This document shows, one piece after another, positions 1 through 8,472 of a stretch of DNA of 38,616 nucleotides. Below the pieces are notes generated by a model that did not search any database, had not been told where the DNA came from, and worked only from the letters and a program-made list of their open reading frames with translations. Numbering within the stretch: position 1 is the first letter of the stretch; the number at the start of each line of letters is the position of its first letter. A program made the position numbers and the translations under genes. This DNA is from Flavobacteriaceae bacterium (GTDB lineage Bacteria > Bacteroidota > Bacteroidia > Flavobacteriales > Flavobacteriaceae), in assembly GCA_947457105.1 (NCBI GenBank), contig CANGUP010000009.1:1-38616 (forward strand). Direction: 5' to 3'.

Positions 1-13
1 AAAAAAAAGAAAA

Positions 14-1357
14 ATGAATCTAAATCAAATACATAACGTCTATTTCATCGGAATTGGAGGCATCGGAATGAGTGCTTTGGCTCGCTATTTCCAGAACATT
101 GGGAAAAATGTTTCGGGTTATGATAAAACACCAACGATGTTAACCGACGAATTGATTGCCAACGGAATGAACATTCATTTTGAAGATTCAATTGCAGCAA
201 TTCCTTCCGATTATTATGTAGAAAATACTTTAGTAATTGTTACGCCAGCCGTTCCAGTTTCTCATTCAGAATGGAATTATTTTGTAGAAAGAGATTATGT
301 AATTAAAAAAAGAGCTGAAGTTCTCGGTCTGATTACAAAAGATACGTTCTGTTTTGCAGTAGCAGGAACACACGGAAAAACAACTACATCAAGTATTCTA
401 GGTCATATTATGTATGAAAGTGGAGCAGATGTTACAGCATTCCTTGGTGGAATTGTAGAAAATTATCATTCTAATTTAATCGGTAGCGGAAAAACAATAA
501 CCGTAGTTGAAGCCGATGAGTTTGACCGATCGTTCTTGCATTTGCATCCAAATATTGCTTGTGTAACCTCAATGGATGCGGATCATTTAGATATTTATGG
601 CGATGCTTCTGCCATCGAAGAATCTTTTAGAGAATTTGCCAATAAAGTTTCCGATAAAACCAAAATATTTATCCCAAAAGGATTGGATTTAGAAGGTTTG
701 ACCATAGCAATAAATGAAGATGCAACGTTTAAAGCGTTCAATATTCGTATAGAAAATAGTGCTTATGTTTTTGACGTTCAAACACCAACAGAAATAATTA
801 CAGATATTGCTTTTGGTTTACCAGGACATCATAATTTAATGAATGCGCTAATGGCTTTAGCAATGGCCAAAACTTATGGAACCCCAACCGTGTCTATTGC
901 TAATGCTTTAGCTACATTTAAAGGTGTACAAAGAAGATTTTCGTATCAAATAAAATCAGAAAATCGTGTTTATATAGATGATTATGCACATCATCCAACA
1001 GAAATTAATGCGGTGCATCAAGCAGTGAGAGAATTATATCCAAATCAAAAAGTTTTGGCAATTTTTCAGCCACACTTGTATAGTAGAACAAAAGATTTCG
1101 CATATGATTTTGCTAAAAGTTTATCGCAATTTGACGAAGTTCTTTTGTTAGATATTTATCCAGCAAGAGAATTACCAATGGAAGGAATAACAACTTCTTG
1201 GTTAATGTATAAAATGACAAATGATAATAAAAAATTAGTTTCAAAAGAGGCATTAATTGGCGCAATTTTGGAAAGTGATGCAAAGATAATTGTAACAATT
1301 GGAGCAGGCGATATTGGTGAATTAGTACCATCAATAAGAAAAGCTTTAGCTGAATAG
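14..1357 (+). CDS. murC: UDP-N-acetylmuramate--L-alanine ligase MurC
   Basis: Cytoplasmic ATP-dependent ligase that adds L-alanine to UDP-MurNAc, the first amino acid of the peptidoglycan stem peptide. The 447 residues match the family's usual length. Visible motifs: N-terminal nucleotide-sugar binding loop GIGGIGM (13-19), ATP P-loop AGTHGKTT (117-124), central-domain EADEFDRSF (166-174) and DADHLDIYG (188-196), GLPGHHNLMNAL (268-279), and the C-terminal DDYAHHPTE signature (322-330). The ATG follows an A-rich stretch without a Shine-Dalgarno sequence, as usual in Bacteroidota. ftsQ, ftsA and ftsZ follow on the same strand, which is the standard end of the division and cell-wall cluster; murG would be expected just before the window. 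Identification is secure. Confidence 0.97.
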   Translation: MNLNQIHNVYFIGIGGIGMSALARYFQNIGKNVSGYDKTPTMLTDELIANGMNIHFEDSIAAIPSDYYVENTLVIVTPAVPVSHSEWNYFVERDYVIKKRAEVLGLITKDTFCFAVAGTHGKTTTSSILGHIMYESGADVTAFLGGIVENYHSNLIGSGKTITVVEADEFDRSFLHLHPNIACVTSMDADHLDIYGDASAIEESFREFANKVSDKTKIFIPKGLDLEGLTIAINEDATFKAFNIRIENSAYVFDVQTPTEIITDIAFGLPGHHNLMNALMALAMAKTYGTPTVSIANALATFKGVQRRFSYQIKSENRVYIDDYAHHPTEINAVHQAVRELYPNQKVLAIFQPHLYSRTKDFAYDFAKSLSQFDEVLLLDIYPARELPMEGITTSWLMYKMTNDNKKLVSKEALIGAILESDAKIIVTIGAGDIGELVPSIRKALAE

Positions 1358-1359
1358 CT

Positions 1360-1375
1360 TCGGACTTTAGTCCGA
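1360..1375. repeat. Short palindrome after murC
   Basis: TCGGACT and AGTCCGA arms lie two bases apart, three bases after the murC stop. No T-run follows on either strand, so it does not look like an intrinsic terminator, and cotranscription into ftsQ (61 bp gap) is expected. It is more likely a dispersed intergenic palindrome or an mRNA hairpin between cistrons. Confidence 0.5.
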
Positions 1376-1418
1376 TGAAAAAAATAAAAAAAACGAAATA
1401 TTAAAAAATAAAACAATT

Positions 1419-2141
1419 ATGAAATTTCTAAAATGGAACAATATCCGATTAATACTAATGTTTGCATTGGTAGTTTTTCTGTATTCGTTTACGTCAAATA
1501 GAAATTCACATCGTAAATTAAAGAAATCAGAAGTGATTTTTGTTGGAGATAACAACAATTTTCTTAAACAAGAATCGGTTAATAAATTGTTAATAGAAAA
1601 TAGTTCAGATGTAAAAACCATTGAAAAATCGGACTTAAATTTGAACAAATTGGAAAATTCTATCAATAAACATCCTATGGTTGAAAAATCAGAAGTTTTT
1701 GTAAGTGTTGATGGTGTTTTAAAGGCGGTGGTGAAACAAAAAACACCCATAGCAAGAGTGTTTAGTGAGGAAGGTTCGTTCTATATTGATTATGAAGGAA
1801 ATAGAATGCCACTTTCTGATATAAGTACAGCTAGAGTACCGCTAATTTCGGGAATTATTGACAACAAAAACAAGAAGAAATTATCCGAAGTTTTGAAGAT
1901 GATTTACAACGATGAATTTTTGAAAAAAAATATCATTGGTGTGCAAGTTTTGCCTGATGCGAGCTTAATGATGACCAACAGGAACTATGATTTTAAAATC
2001 GAGTTTGGCAAAATGATGAATGAAGAAAAGAAATTTAAAAATTATAAAGCATTTTTTCAGAAAGCAGTTTCAGATACGATGCTAAATAGTTACAAGAAAA
2101 TAAATTTGAGATTTACACATCAAGTTGTTTGTACAAAATAA
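1419..2141 (+). CDS. ftsQ: Cell division protein FtsQ
   Basis: Bitopic inner-membrane divisome protein that links the Z-ring to septal wall synthesis through the FtsQLB complex. The 240 residues have a short cytoplasmic N-terminus, one hydrophobic segment (about 10-25), then a periplasmic part with a POTRA-like region (about 38-110, containing the HPMVEKSEVFV stretch) and a beta-rich C-terminal part with FYIDYEGNRMPL (about 122-133). FtsQ is poorly conserved in sequence; the assignment depends on topology and on position between murC and ftsA. It starts 61 bp after murC and ends 64 bp before ftsA, so one transcript is likely. Confidence 0.88.
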   Translation: MKFLKWNNIRLILMFALVVFLYSFTSNRNSHRKLKKSEVIFVGDNNNFLKQESVNKLLIENSSDVKTIEKSDLNLNKLENSINKHPMVEKSEVFVSVDGVLKAVVKQKTPIARVFSEEGSFYIDYEGNRMPLSDISTARVPLISGIIDNKNKKKLSEVLKMIYNDEFLKKNIIGVQVLPDASLMMTNRNYDFKIEFGKMMNEEKKFKNYKAFFQKAVSDTMLNSYKKINLRFTHQVVCTK

Positions 2142-2205
2142 CTTTTAGTAGAAAATCAAGTAAGTAGATAGAATAAATATTGTATCGAGCAAATTAGTTG
2201 ACAAT

Positions 2206-3591
2206 ATGGAGAACAGAGAAAACATTGCAGTTGGTTTAGATATCGGAACTACGAAAATCGTAGCGATGATTGGTAAGAAAAATGAATACGGCAAACTTGA
2301 AATTTTAGGTCTTGGAAAAGCCAAAAGTTTAGGTGTGGCTCGTGGTGTTGTAAATAATATTACACAAACCATTCAATCCATCCAACAAGCAGTTTTAGAA
2401 GCGGAAGAAAACTCAGGATACAAAATTAATGATTGTGTTGTTGGTATTGCCGGACAACACATTCGTAGTATTCAACACACGGATTATATCAGTAGAAGTA
2501 ATCCAGAAGAAGTAATTAGTGGTAAAGATATTCAATTGCTAATTGATCAAGTTAACAAATTAGCCATGTTGCCAGGTGAAGAAATTATTCACGTGTTACC
2601 ACAAGAATTTAAAATCGACGGACAATCTGAAATCAAAGAACCAATTGGTATGTATGGTGGACGATTGGAAGCAAGTTTTCACGTTGTTGTTGGACAAGCA
2701 GCTTCTATCAGAAATGTAGGAAGATGTATCCAAAGTTCCGGAATTGAATTGTCAGGATTAACATTGGAACCTTTAGCTTCAGCTGATGCCGTTTTAAGTC
2801 AAGAAGAAAAAGAAGCAGGTGTTGCTTTAATCGATATTGGTGGAGGAACAACAGATTTAGCTATTTTTAAAGACGGAATAATTCGTCACACTGCTGTAAT
2901 TCCTTTCGGAGGAAATGTGATTACAGAAGATATTAAAGAAGGTTGCTCAATTATCGAAAAACAAGCAGAATTATTAAAAGTAAAATTCGGTTCGGCTTGG
3001 CCAGGAGAAAATAAAGACAACGAAATTGTTTCAATTCCAGGATTGCGTGGTAGAGAACCAAAAGAAATTTCTTTGAAAAACTTATCTAAAATCATTCACG
3101 CACGTGTTGTTGAAATTATTGAGCAAGTTTTTACAGAAATCAAAGTTTACGGACACGAAGATCCAAGAAAGAAATTGATTGCTGGAATAGTTCTTACAGG
3201 TGGTGGAGCTCAATTGCAACACATCAAACAATTAGTGGAATACATCACGGGAATGGACACTAGAATTGGTTATCCAAACGAACATTTGGCAGGAAATTCT
3301 AGTGAAGATATTTCAAGTCCATTATTTGCAACAGCAGTTGGATTAGTAATGAATAGTGTAGCTAACAATACGCAAAGCGCTTACAAATTAGAAGTAAGCC
3401 AAGCTATTCCGCAACCAAGACCAATTGCTAGACCAGTTGTTGAAGAAGTGCAAGAAGTAACGCAACAACATGAAGAGCAAATTGAAAATAAAGTTGAAAA
3501 AGAAGTGGAAACAACAGAAGGAAAAATCAGAAAATCATTTTTTGATAAGTATGTTGAGAAATTCAAAGATTTCTTAGACAACGCAGAGTAA
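2206..3591 (+). CDS. ftsA: Cell division protein FtsA
   Basis: Actin-fold ATPase that tethers FtsZ filaments to the inner membrane. The 461 residues contain the phosphate-1 loop GLDIGTTK (10-17), the SHS2-type 1C region (about 80-165), the phosphate-2 loop IDIGGGTTD (209-217) and the adenosine motif TGGGAQL late in the protein. After a variable Pro/Gln/Glu-rich linker (about 405-435) the last 17 residues, ending FKDFLDNAE, form a probable amphipathic helix, the family's membrane anchor. ftsZ follows 90 bp downstream on the same strand. Identification is secure. Confidence 0.96.
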   Translation: MENRENIAVGLDIGTTKIVAMIGKKNEYGKLEILGLGKAKSLGVARGVVNNITQTIQSIQQAVLEAEENSGYKINDCVVGIAGQHIRSIQHTDYISRSNPEEVISGKDIQLLIDQVNKLAMLPGEEIIHVLPQEFKIDGQSEIKEPIGMYGGRLEASFHVVVGQAASIRNVGRCIQSSGIELSGLTLEPLASADAVLSQEEKEAGVALIDIGGGTTDLAIFKDGIIRHTAVIPFGGNVITEDIKEGCSIIEKQAELLKVKFGSAWPGENKDNEIVSIPGLRGREPKEISLKNLSKIIHARVVEIIEQVFTEIKVYGHEDPRKKLIAGIVLTGGGAQLQHIKQLVEYITGMDTRIGYPNEHLAGNSSEDISSPLFATAVGLVMNSVANNTQSAYKLEVSQAIPQPRPIARPVVEEVQEVTQQHEEQIENKVEKEVETTEGKIRKSFFDKYVEKFKDFLDNAE

Positions 3592-3596
3592 TTTAA

Positions 3597-3631
3597 TTTT
3601 AGATTTAAAATATCAGATATTAGATTTAAAC
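3597..3631. repeat. Degenerate 7-bp tandem array, ftsA-ftsZ gap
   Basis: Five consecutive heptamers: TTTTAGA, TTTAAAA, TATCAGA, TATTAGA, TTTAAAC. Read on the opposite strand the units resemble the AAATCTA units in front of yqeY (5859-5893). The array begins six bases after the ftsA stop and fills over a third of the 90-bp gap. No known function. Confidence 0.55.
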
Positions 3632-3681
3632 AGAAAAACAAAACTAGAATACAGAATAAAATCAAACAAAACCAAAATAGT

Positions 3682-5625
3682 ATGATAAGCAACTCAGAAT
3701 TTGGAAGCATCTCATTTGATTTACCTAAAAATCAATCAAATGTTATTAAAGTTATCGGAGTTGGTGGCGGTGGAAGCAACGCAATCAACCACATGTTCAA
3801 ACAAGGAATCAAAGGTGTAGATTTCATCGTTTGTAATACTGATTCTCAGGCATTACAAAACAGTCCTGTGCCAAATAAAATTCAGTTGGGTGTAAACTTA
3901 ACAGAAGGTTTAGGAGCAGGAGCAAATCCAGATGTTGGACAACAATCAGCAATTGAGAGTGTTGATGATATTGAAAAAATGTTGGATAGTAACACCAAGA
4001 TGGTTTTCATCACCGCAGGAATGGGTGGAGGAACAGGAACTGGTGCAGCTCCAGTAATCGCTCAATTGGCTAAAGAAAGAGACATACTAACGGTTGGTAT
4101 TGTTACAATTCCTTTTCAATTTGAAGGAAAAGTGCGTCAAGACCAAGCATTAGCTGGTGTTGAAAGATTAAGAAAACAAGTAGATTCATTAATTGTTATC
4201 AATAATAATAAATTAAGAGAAGTTTACGGAAATCTTGGATTTAAAGCTGGTTTCTCTAAAGCTGACGAAGTTTTAGCAACTGCATCACGCGGAATTGCTG
4301 AAGTAATTACACATCACTATACACAAAATATCGATTTAAAAGATGCTAAAACGGTATTGGCAAATAGTGGAACAGCTATTATGGGTTCTGCCATCGCAAG
4401 TGGTGAAAATAGAGCTAAAGACGCTATTATTTCTGCTTTAGATTCTCCATTATTGAATGATAATAAAATTTCAGGTGCTAAAAACGTATTGTTGCTTATC
4501 GTTTCAGGTACTAATGAAATTACTATTGACGAAATCGGAGAAATCAACGACCACATTCAAGCTGAAGCAGGTCACAACGCCAATATTATTATGGGAGTTG
4601 GTGAAGATGAAGCTCATGGTGATGCTATTGCAGTTACAATTATTGCTACTGGTTTCAACGTAGAACAACAAAACGAAATTGTAAATACAGAAGTTAAAAA
4701 AATAATACATTCACTAGAAGATGAGCAAAAGTTAGTTCATGACTTAACTCAAAAGCCAGTTGATTTTTTTCAACCGAAGGTAGAGACTCCAATTGAAGTA
4801 ACTCCCGAAGTTAAAGAAGAAAAAATTGTTTTCGAATTAATCGAAGATGAAGTAAAACCAGAACCAGTTGTAGCAAAAGTTAACGAAAACGAACTAATTG
4901 CGATGAACGACTTCATCCGTAATTTAGATGTAACTTTCGAAATCGTTTCTCCTATAAAAGATATCGATTTTACTTTTACAACTCCAGCGGTAAACGAGAT
5001 TAAAGTTGTTGAGCCACAAGTTGTAGCAAGAGAAGAAGAGCAAATTACATTCTCTTTTGACTTACCAATTGCTAAACCAGTTGAAAATACAATTGAAGAT
5101 GATAGAATAATATTCGATTTATCTGCCGAAACTAAAGATATTAAAGTTAACGAACACGTAGAATTTGTTCCAGTAACTGAAGTAAATCAAAACGGAGTTA
5201 TCAAATATTCTCTCGAAGAATATATGGAAATTGAAAACGATTTGTTGAGTTCTAAACCAGCTGCTAAGTTGGAAGAGCCAATCGAAGAGTCATTAAATTT
5301 CACAATGAAAGTAGCTGAGCCAGCAAAACCAACTTACGCTACACATTCAGATGATATTTCTCCAATGGAATTGACTATAGAAGAAACTTTAAAACTACGT
5401 GCAGACGAAAGAAGACGTAAATTAAAAGAATTCAATTACAAGTTTCACAACAATCCATCGAGAGTTGACGAACTTGAAAGAGAACCAGCATACAAAAGAT
5501 TAGGAGTAGATTTAACAGAAAATCAAAACCTAAACAACAATTCAAGAATGTCATTAGGAACAGATAGTAACGACGATATTCAGTTACGTTCTAACAATTC
5601 ATTCCTTCACGATAATGTAGATTAA
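3682..5625 (+). CDS. ftsZ: Cell division protein FtsZ, long form
   Basis: Tubulin-like GTPase that polymerises into the Z-ring. The GTPase core (about 20-335) has the loop GGGGSNA (28-34) and the tubulin signature GGGTGTG (115-121). At 647 residues it is much longer than the ~380-residue enterobacterial protein: a ~260-residue acidic, Pro/Val/Glu-rich linker follows the core, as is common in Flavobacteriia. A basic stretch DERRRKLKEFNYKFHNNPSR precedes the conserved peptide EREPAYKRLGVDL (599-611), the likely counterpart of the C-terminal FtsA-binding peptide, but 36 further Asn/Ser-rich residues follow it. It has a strong terminator downstream and ends the division cluster. Confidence 0.97.
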   Translation: MISNSEFGSISFDLPKNQSNVIKVIGVGGGGSNAINHMFKQGIKGVDFIVCNTDSQALQNSPVPNKIQLGVNLTEGLGAGANPDVGQQSAIESVDDIEKMLDSNTKMVFITAGMGGGTGTGAAPVIAQLAKERDILTVGIVTIPFQFEGKVRQDQALAGVERLRKQVDSLIVINNNKLREVYGNLGFKAGFSKADEVLATASRGIAEVITHHYTQNIDLKDAKTVLANSGTAIMGSAIASGENRAKDAIISALDSPLLNDNKISGAKNVLLLIVSGTNEITIDEIGEINDHIQAEAGHNANIIMGVGEDEAHGDAIAVTIIATGFNVEQQNEIVNTEVKKIIHSLEDEQKLVHDLTQKPVDFFQPKVETPIEVTPEVKEEKIVFELIEDEVKPEPVVAKVNENELIAMNDFIRNLDVTFEIVSPIKDIDFTFTTPAVNEIKVVEPQVVAREEEQITFSFDLPIAKPVENTIEDDRIIFDLSAETKDIKVNEHVEFVPVTEVNQNGVIKYSLEEYMEIENDLLSSKPAAKLEEPIEESLNFTMKVAEPAKPTYATHSDDISPMELTIEETLKLRADERRRKLKEFNYKFHNNPSRVDELEREPAYKRLGVDLTENQNLNNNSRMSLGTDSNDDIQLRSNNSFLHDNVD

Positions 5626-5647
5626 TCATAAGTTAATTAAAAATGGG

Positions 5648-5688
5648 TAGCCCGAAAGTTCAATTGAAATTTCGGGTTATTTTTTTTA
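5648..5688 (+). terminator. Intrinsic terminator of the ftsZ operon
   Basis: A 10-bp stem (TAGCCCGAAA pairing with TTTCGGGTTA, one G-U) with a 12-base loop is followed by a run of eight T, 22 bp after the ftsZ stop. It should close the murC-ftsQ-ftsA-ftsZ transcript. Confidence 0.8.
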
Positions 5689-5694
5689 CCTTTG
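5664..5694 (+). promoter_or_regulatory. Candidate promoter for yqeY
   Basis: TTG at 5664-5666 and TACCTTTG at 5687-5694 with 20 bp between them match the Bacteroidota -33/-7 pattern (TTTG, TAnnTTTG). The -7 element overlaps the T-run of the ftsZ terminator. A start near 5700 would give yqeY a ~190-nt leader containing the stem-loop repeat at 5706-5839. Confidence 0.5.
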
Positions 5695-5705
5695 TGTGGC
5701 TTTTT

Positions 5706-5839
5706 GGAGCGAATGGTTTGCGCATTTTTGTAATCCATTTTCCTGCTATACGAAGTATCTTTTTTATTGCCAGAAGTTTTTTTGTTGCCTGAGGCACTCG
5801 AAGGCAACAAAAAAGGATACTTACTACTATCAGGGCTAA
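5706..5839. repeat. Dispersed stem-loop repeat, copy A
   Basis: Its inner hairpin (5778-5814) has a perfect 13-bp stem, TTTTTTGTTGCCT against AGGCAACAAAAAA, with loop GAGGCACTCGA. Outer arms AAGTATC (5753-5759) and GATACTT (5816-5822) add a second stem. The left edge (GGAGCGAATGGTTTG, then AATCCAT) and right edge (ATCAGGGCTAA) recur in copy B at 35618-35791. Open frames on the opposite strand here are by-products of the repeat. It does not encode a transposase and looks like a non-autonomous intergenic element. Confidence 0.65.
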
Positions 5840-5858
5840 TAAGCAATCCATTTGAATA

Positions 5859-5893
5859 AAATCTAAAATCTAATATCAAAAATCTAATATAAA
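5859..5893. repeat. 7-bp tandem array abutting the yqeY start
   Basis: Five heptamers in register: AAATCTA, AAATCTA, ATATCAA, AAATCTA, ATATAAA, ending on the base before the yqeY ATG. It forms the whole immediate 5' leader of that gene and is A-rich, as Bacteroidota start regions usually are. Confidence 0.65.
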
Positions 5894-6343
5894 ATGAGTT
5901 TACAATCAAAAATAATGGACGTAATGAAAGATGCCATGCGTTCTAAAGATACAGTGGCATTGGAAGCATTAAGAGCTATCAAATCAGAATTATTGTTAGC
6001 ACAAACAGCTACAGGTTCAAAAGAAGAAATTTCTGAAGCTGACGAAATCAAAATTTTACAGAAACTTGTAAAAATGAGAAAAGATAGTGCCGAAATTTAT
6101 AAAACACAAAACCGTCCTGATTTAGCTGAACCAGAATTAGCACAAATCGCTGTAATCGAACAATTCCTTCCAGCACAACTTTCAGAAGTTGAAGTAGAAG
6201 CAATTGTTTCTAAAATCATTGCAGAAACTGGAGCATCAGGAATAGCATCAATGGGAAAAGTAATGGGATTAGCCTCAGCTCAAATCGGCGGACAAGCAGA
6301 AGGAAAAACGATTTCAGCTATAGTTAAAAAATTATTAGTTTAA
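5894..6343 (+). CDS. YqeY/GatB-tail family protein
   Basis: A 149-residue, mostly helical soluble protein of the YqeY family, related to the C-terminal tail of GatB, the tRNA-dependent amidotransferase subunit. Visible features are the N-terminal SLQSKIMDVMKDAMRSKD, the LEALRAIKSEL helix, the central KLVKMRKDSAEIYK segment and the C-terminal GKVMGLASAQIGGQAEGKTI, all typical of the family. Members are thought to contact tRNA or act in amidotransferase-like contexts, but the role is not settled. The gene commonly follows ftsZ in flavobacteria; here the terminator and candidate promoter between them suggest separate transcription. Confidence 0.88.
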   Translation: MSLQSKIMDVMKDAMRSKDTVALEALRAIKSELLLAQTATGSKEEISEADEIKILQKLVKMRKDSAEIYKTQNRPDLAEPELAQIAVIEQFLPAQLSEVEVEAIVSKIIAETGASGIASMGKVMGLASAQIGGQAEGKTISAIVKKLLV

Positions 6344-6384
6344 TTTATAAGTAATTAGTAAAAAGTGATTTGTAATTAGCTATT

Positions 6385-6405
6385 CACTTTTCACTTTTCA
6401 CTAAA
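6385..6405. repeat. 7-bp tandem array before tRNA-Arg
   Basis: Three heptamers, CACTTTT, CACTTTT, CACTAAA (positions within one base). With the AAAAAGTGA about 25 bases upstream it can also form an imperfect hairpin that may serve as a weak terminator for yqeY. It ends two bases before the tRNA. Confidence 0.5.
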
Positions 6406-6407
6406 TT

Positions 6408-6481
6408 GGCTGCGTAGTTCAACTGGATAGAATATCAGATTTCGGCTCTGAGGGTTGGGGGTTCGAATCCCTTCGCGGTCA
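6408..6481 (+). tRNA. tRNA-Arg, anticodon TCG
   Basis: A 74-nt cloverleaf can be folded by hand: acceptor GGCTGCG pairs with CGCGGTC (two G-U), D-arm GTTC/GAAT, anticodon stem TCAGA/TCTGA with loop TTTCGGC giving anticodon TCG (reads CGA and probably other CGN codons), and T-arm with TTCGAAT. Discriminator base is A; CCA is not encoded and must be added after transcription. The 5' end is uncertain by one base. The peptidase gene starts only nine bases after the 3' end. Confidence 0.9.
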
Positions 6482-6490
6482 CAAAAATTT

Positions 6491-7300
6491 ATGAATCATT
6501 TTATTATTATCTTATACCTTCTTTTTGCTGGAGTAGCAGCATTTTTTTTCTTTGTTGTTTACTCAGTAATCGAGGAAAAATATGGTGTGCTTTTCAATAA
6601 ACCATTTTACATTCATTTTTATCCAACTGTAAAAACATTGGATGCTAATCAATCCTATGTTTTAAACAAGCAATTTGATTATTACAATTCACTCTCAGAT
6701 AAAAAGAAAAAATACTTCGAACACCGCGTTGCAACTTTTATTGAACGATATGAATTCATAGGTAAAGAAAATTTTATTATAACTGATGAAGTTCAGGTTT
6801 TAATTGCCTCGACGTCTGTAATGTTAACCTTCGGTTTGAGAAATTACTTATACACCAATATTGATAAAGTAATCGTTTATCCATCGGTTTATTACTCAGA
6901 AACTAACGATACTTATCACAAAGGAGAATTTAATCCACGAATGAAGGCTATTGTTTTTTCATGGGAAGATTTCAAAACAGGTTACGAAATTAAAAATGAT
7001 AATTTAAATCTTGGAATTCACGAATTTGCTCACGTACTTCATCTTCATGGTATGAACAGTCAAGACACAAGTGCCATAATTTTTTCAAGAATGTATGATA
7101 GAATTCGAAGAGAAATTGAGTATCCAGACAATAGAGAAAGATTAGTAAATTCAGATTATTTCAGAATATACGCTTACACTAATCATTTTGAATTTTTAGC
7201 TGTTATTATCGAACATTATTTTGAATCACCTCATTTATTCAGACAAGAATTTCCAAAGCTTTATGAAAATGTAAGTAAAATGCTAAACCACAAACACTAA
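6491..7300 (+). CDS. MtfA-like zinc metallopeptidase (M90 family)
   Basis: 269 residues beginning with one transmembrane helix (about 4-25), so probably membrane-anchored. The gluzincin motif HEFAH (177-181) and the downstream FEFLAVIIEHYFESP (233-247), which would carry the third metal ligand, match the MtfA/M90 family. In enterobacteria MtfA is a peptidase linked to the Mlc glucose-PTS repressor; there is no sign of Mlc here, so the substrate is unknown. I chose the ATG at 6491: an in-frame TTG at 6455 would place the start inside the tRNA. The N-terminal membrane anchor differs from soluble E. coli MtfA. Confidence 0.82.
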   Translation: MNHFIIILYLLFAGVAAFFFFVVYSVIEEKYGVLFNKPFYIHFYPTVKTLDANQSYVLNKQFDYYNSLSDKKKKYFEHRVATFIERYEFIGKENFIITDEVQVLIASTSVMLTFGLRNYLYTNIDKVIVYPSVYYSETNDTYHKGEFNPRMKAIVFSWEDFKTGYEIKNDNLNLGIHEFAHVLHLHGMNSQDTSAIIFSRMYDRIRREIEYPDNRERLVNSDYFRIYAYTNHFEFLAVIIEHYFESPHLFRQEFPKLYENVSKMLNHKH

Positions 7301-7382
7301 GTTTTTTTGTTTTATACAAATTTCAATAATTAAAAATATTTGAAATCGATAAGAATGAATTTTTGATAATTATTGTAACCTT

Positions 7383-7398
7383 TCTGCCGACAGGCAGA
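7383..7398. repeat. Short palindrome TCTGCC-GACA-GGCAGA
   Basis: A 6-bp stem with a GACA loop, standing out by its GC content in an AT-rich gap between two convergent genes. No T-run adjoins it. It may be a dispersed palindrome or a weak two-way transcription end. Confidence 0.4.
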
Positions 7399-7415
7399 TT
7401 CGCTGCTAAAAACAA

Positions 7416-8360
7416 TCAACCATTTTTAAAAACAGCTTTTACGGTTTCTTCATAATTTCGAATGCTTTTTGCTTTCCTAATATTTTTTTCAACTTTATGA
7501 GGATTATCAAAAGTGGTAGAAAAGTATTCCCACAAATGGTGCATTTTCAATAAAATATGAGTTGCACCAGATAATGATTCGCTATAGCCTTGATAAAGTG
7601 TTTCATGAAAATCACTGAATAATTCCATTTTGTTTTTAGGATATTCTAAAGTATTTTCTTTAATCATACTTGGCAAAAAAGGATCAGAAATCAATCCTCT
7701 TCCAATCATCCAATGATCAATTGTAGGGAATAATTCTTGCATTTCTCTAAACTTTGCTACCGAAGTAATATCGCCATTGTAATATAATTTGTGTTTGGTA
7801 GTGTCAATACATTTTTGAAAAGCATCAAGATGAACGCCGCCTTTATAAAGTTGTTTTCCAATGCGAGCATGAATGGCAATATTTTTAATTGGATACTTGT
7901 CAAGAATTGGTAATACATCCAAAATTTCATCTGTAGTATCATAGCCCAATCTCATTTTCATAGAAACAATAATATCAGATTCCGAGTGAACTCTATTAAG
8001 TATGGCGTCTATTTTTTCGGATTCTTTTATCAATCCCGAACCCATTCCACATTTTGTTACCATTGGATAAGGGCAACCTAAATTCCAGTTTAATTCCTTG
8101 TAACCTAATTCCTGAACATATTTTGCAACAAATAAAAATTCGTCAGCATCGTTAGTTATTACTTGCGGAATGCATTCTAGCGTGTTATTGTTTTCAGGGA
8201 GTAAATCTCGCTCATAAGATGACTTAATAACTAGTTTTCCGTTCAAACGAATGTAAGGTGAATAGAAAGTGTCAATTCCGCCAAAATACTTATTTTGGGC
8301 ATTTCTAAAACGAAAGTCGGTAAATCCTTGTAAGGGTGAAGATAATAAGGTGTAACTCAT
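7416..8360 (-). CDS. tRNA-dihydrouridine synthase
   Basis: FMN-dependent enzyme that reduces uridine to dihydrouridine in tRNA D-loops. The 314 residues show the TIM-barrel start SSPLQGFTDFRFR (7-19), the catalytic-cysteine motif NWNLGCP (91-97, Cys96), the IAIHARIGKQLYKGG stretch with the flavin-phosphate region, and MIGRGLISDP. The NWN before GCP resembles the DusC branch, but the paralogue cannot be fixed by eye. It faces the upstream peptidase gene convergently and is transcribed away from the CBS-domain gene. Confidence 0.92.
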   Translation of the reverse strand: MSYTLLSSPLQGFTDFRFRNAQNKYFGGIDTFYSPYIRLNGKLVIKSSYERDLLPENNNTLECIPQVITNDADEFLFVAKYVQELGYKELNWNLGCPYPMVTKCGMGSGLIKESEKIDAILNRVHSESDIIVSMKMRLGYDTTDEILDVLPILDKYPIKNIAIHARIGKQLYKGGVHLDAFQKCIDTTKHKLYYNGDITSVAKFREMQELFPTIDHWMIGRGLISDPFLPSMIKENTLEYPKNKMELFSDFHETLYQGYSESLSGATHILLKMHHLWEYFSTTFDNPHKVEKNIRKAKSIRNYEETVKAVFKNG

Positions 8361-8376
8361 GAAATTTGATGTTGTG

Positions 8377-8384
8377 CAAACTTA
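8377..8384 (-). promoter_or_regulatory. Candidate -7 element of the dus gene
   Basis: TAAGTTTG on the minus strand fits TAnnTTTG and lies 16 bp before the start codon, which would give a very short leader. No clear -33 element is at the expected distance. Confidence 0.4.
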
Positions 8385-8472
8385 ATAATCTTTTATCAAC
8401 TATCTGATTTTTGTCATGTTTATATTTTGTATCAAGTGGTAACTTTAATCAATTATTTTAAAGTTAAATGTC

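Noticed and set aside
1156..1750. Minus-strand open frames over the end of murC and the start of ftsQ
   Set aside because: They are shadows of well-supported genes in AT-rich DNA, with low-complexity Leu/Phe-rich translations.
5637..5909. Open frames of 90 and 63 codons on the minus strand over the yqeY upstream region
   Set aside because: They run through a terminator, a promoter and the palindromic repeat; no protein-like composition, and the repeat explains the open frame.
6455..6490. Twelve-residue extension of the MtfA-like protein from a TTG
   Set aside because: The codons fall inside the tRNA-Arg T-arm and acceptor stem.
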